A stretch of 64,000 bases of DNA, taken from positions 2,604,001 through 2,668,000 of the forward strand of contig NZ_JACBYS010000001.1 of assembly GCF_013408245.1 (NCBI RefSeq), written 5' to 3'. How positions within the stretch are numbered: position 1 is the first letter of the stretch; every line of letters begins with the position of its first letter. Source of the stretch: Duganella sp. 1224. GTDB lineage: Bacteria > Pseudomonadota > Gammaproteobacteria > Burkholderiales > Burkholderiaceae_D. Shown one piece after another: positions 63,491 to 64,000 of the stretch. A program made the translations under genes and the position numbers. The notes under the pieces were generated by a model, which was not told the origin of the DNA, made no database searches, and was given only the letters and a program-made list of their open reading frames with translations.

Positions 63491-64000
63491 ATGCCCATGC
63501 AAAAACCGATCAAGCATTACCTGCAGTTTTCCGACCTCACGCTGGACGAGTATGAGTACGTGATCGAACGCGCGCATATCATCAAGCGCAAGTTCAAGAA
63601 CTACGAGATCTACCACCCGATGATCGACCGCACGCTGGTCATGGTGTTCGACAAGAACTCGACCCGCACCCGCCTGTCGTTCGAGGCCGGCATGCACCAG
63701 CTGGGCGGCGCCGCCATCTACCTGAACACCCGCGACTCCCAACTCGGCCGCGGCGAGCCGGTGGAAGACGCCGGCCAGGTGATGTCGCGCATGTGCGACA
63801 TCATCATGGTGCGCACCTACGGCCAGGACATCATCGAGCGCTTCGCCGCCAACTCGCGCGTGCCGGTGATTAACGGCCTGACCAACGAACACCACCCGTG
63901 CCAGGTGTTCGCCGACATCTTCACCTACATCGAGCACCGCGGCTCGATCGCCGGCAAGACCGTGGCCTGGGTCGGCGACGCCAACAACATGCTGTACTCG
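63491..64000 (+). CDS. argF: Ornithine carbamoyltransferase, partial
   Basis: Makes citrulline from ornithine and carbamoyl phosphate in arginine synthesis. First 170 residues visible. The carbamoyl-phosphate motif STRTRLSFE (about residues 57-65) and the following MHQLGG and DTRDSQLGRGE-like segment are conserved, as is the HPCQ motif (EHHPCQVFADIF). The start ATG 63491 has an ATG two codons later as an alternative. The C-terminal ornithine domain lies beyond the window edge. Confidence 0.96.
   Translation, partial: MPMQKPIKHYLQFSDLTLDEYEYVIERAHIIKRKFKNYEIYHPMIDRTLVMVFDKNSTRTRLSFEAGMHQLGGAAIYLNTRDSQLGRGEPVEDAGQVMSRMCDIIMVRTYGQDIIERFAANSRVPVINGLTNEHHPCQVFADIFTYIEHRGSIAGKTVAWVGDANNMLYS

Overview
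The window is high-GC, gene-dense chromosome of a betaproteobacterium, most likely family Oxalobacteraceae (Massilia, Duganella or Janthinobacterium type). The reasons are the codon bias, two PEP-CTERM proteins, a SUV3-like helicase, the Tol-Pal gene order and the style of the intergenic palindromic repeats. The genus is inferred; no rRNA or other taxonomic marker is present. Genes are mostly housekeeping or envelope functions, with small accessory patches.

Layout. 1-4562: tolQ(partial)-tolR-tolA-tolB-pal-cpoB, the envelope-constriction system. 4577-4842: a strong promoter, two identical tandem tRNA-Lys(TTT) genes and a terminator. They are followed by a lower-GC islet (about 4931-6092) holding a STY0301-family secreted protein, an ORF remnant, an orphan terminator and an unknown gene. 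6096-8903: a NhaR-like LysR regulator divergent from an HPF-like ribosome-hibernation gene, a TerC/Alx membrane protein and a TerB-like protein, then a broken alpha/beta hydrolase. 9324-15890: quinone oxidoreductase, a short-chain dehydrogenase with its TetR repressor (shared operator motif), a kelch protein, a PEP-CTERM protein, an acyltransferase and an exported RidA. 16040: a third identical tRNA-Lys. 16284-22343: a large exported protein, a SUV3-like helicase with an HNH protein, a YigZ/IMPACT protein and a DUF418 membrane protein. The last two genes are unusually AT-rich for the window.

22389-22480 is a perfect 92-nt hairpin. 22486-24837: chemoreceptor plus outer-membrane transporter-like gene. 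25055-32209: a sigma-54 promoter followed by a tripartite ABC exporter (adaptor, ATPase, two permeases) and its own NtrC-type regulator and histidine kinase. 32244-37435: second chemoreceptor with a CheR-docking tail, cystine symporter, small lipoprotein and FadL-type porin. 37642-42054: an RND efflux pump and its adaptor. 42274-45318: divergent PAP2 protein, DUF475 (TerC-superfamily) protein, a small anchored protein and a beta-barrel protein made of two similar halves. 45470-47776: a very long proline-free coiled-coil protein. 47871-53529: SrkA kinase, YecA/SEC-C protein, MntH, a second STY0301 protein, a JmjC-like protein and a membrane-anchored unknown. 53604-58711: lipoprotein esterase, DUF1176 protein, Orn, M48 protease, pterin dehydratase and RsgA. 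58762-64000: TPR-GAF histidine kinase, a small SEDS-like membrane protein, a second PEP-CTERM protein and the start of argF.

The best candidates for something not well described are the sigma-54-driven, self-regulated ABC exporter operon, the roughly 720-residue proline-free rod protein, the SUV3-HNH pair, the duplicated barrel protein and the two types of palindromic element. Function assignments rest on reading motifs by eye; no database search was possible.
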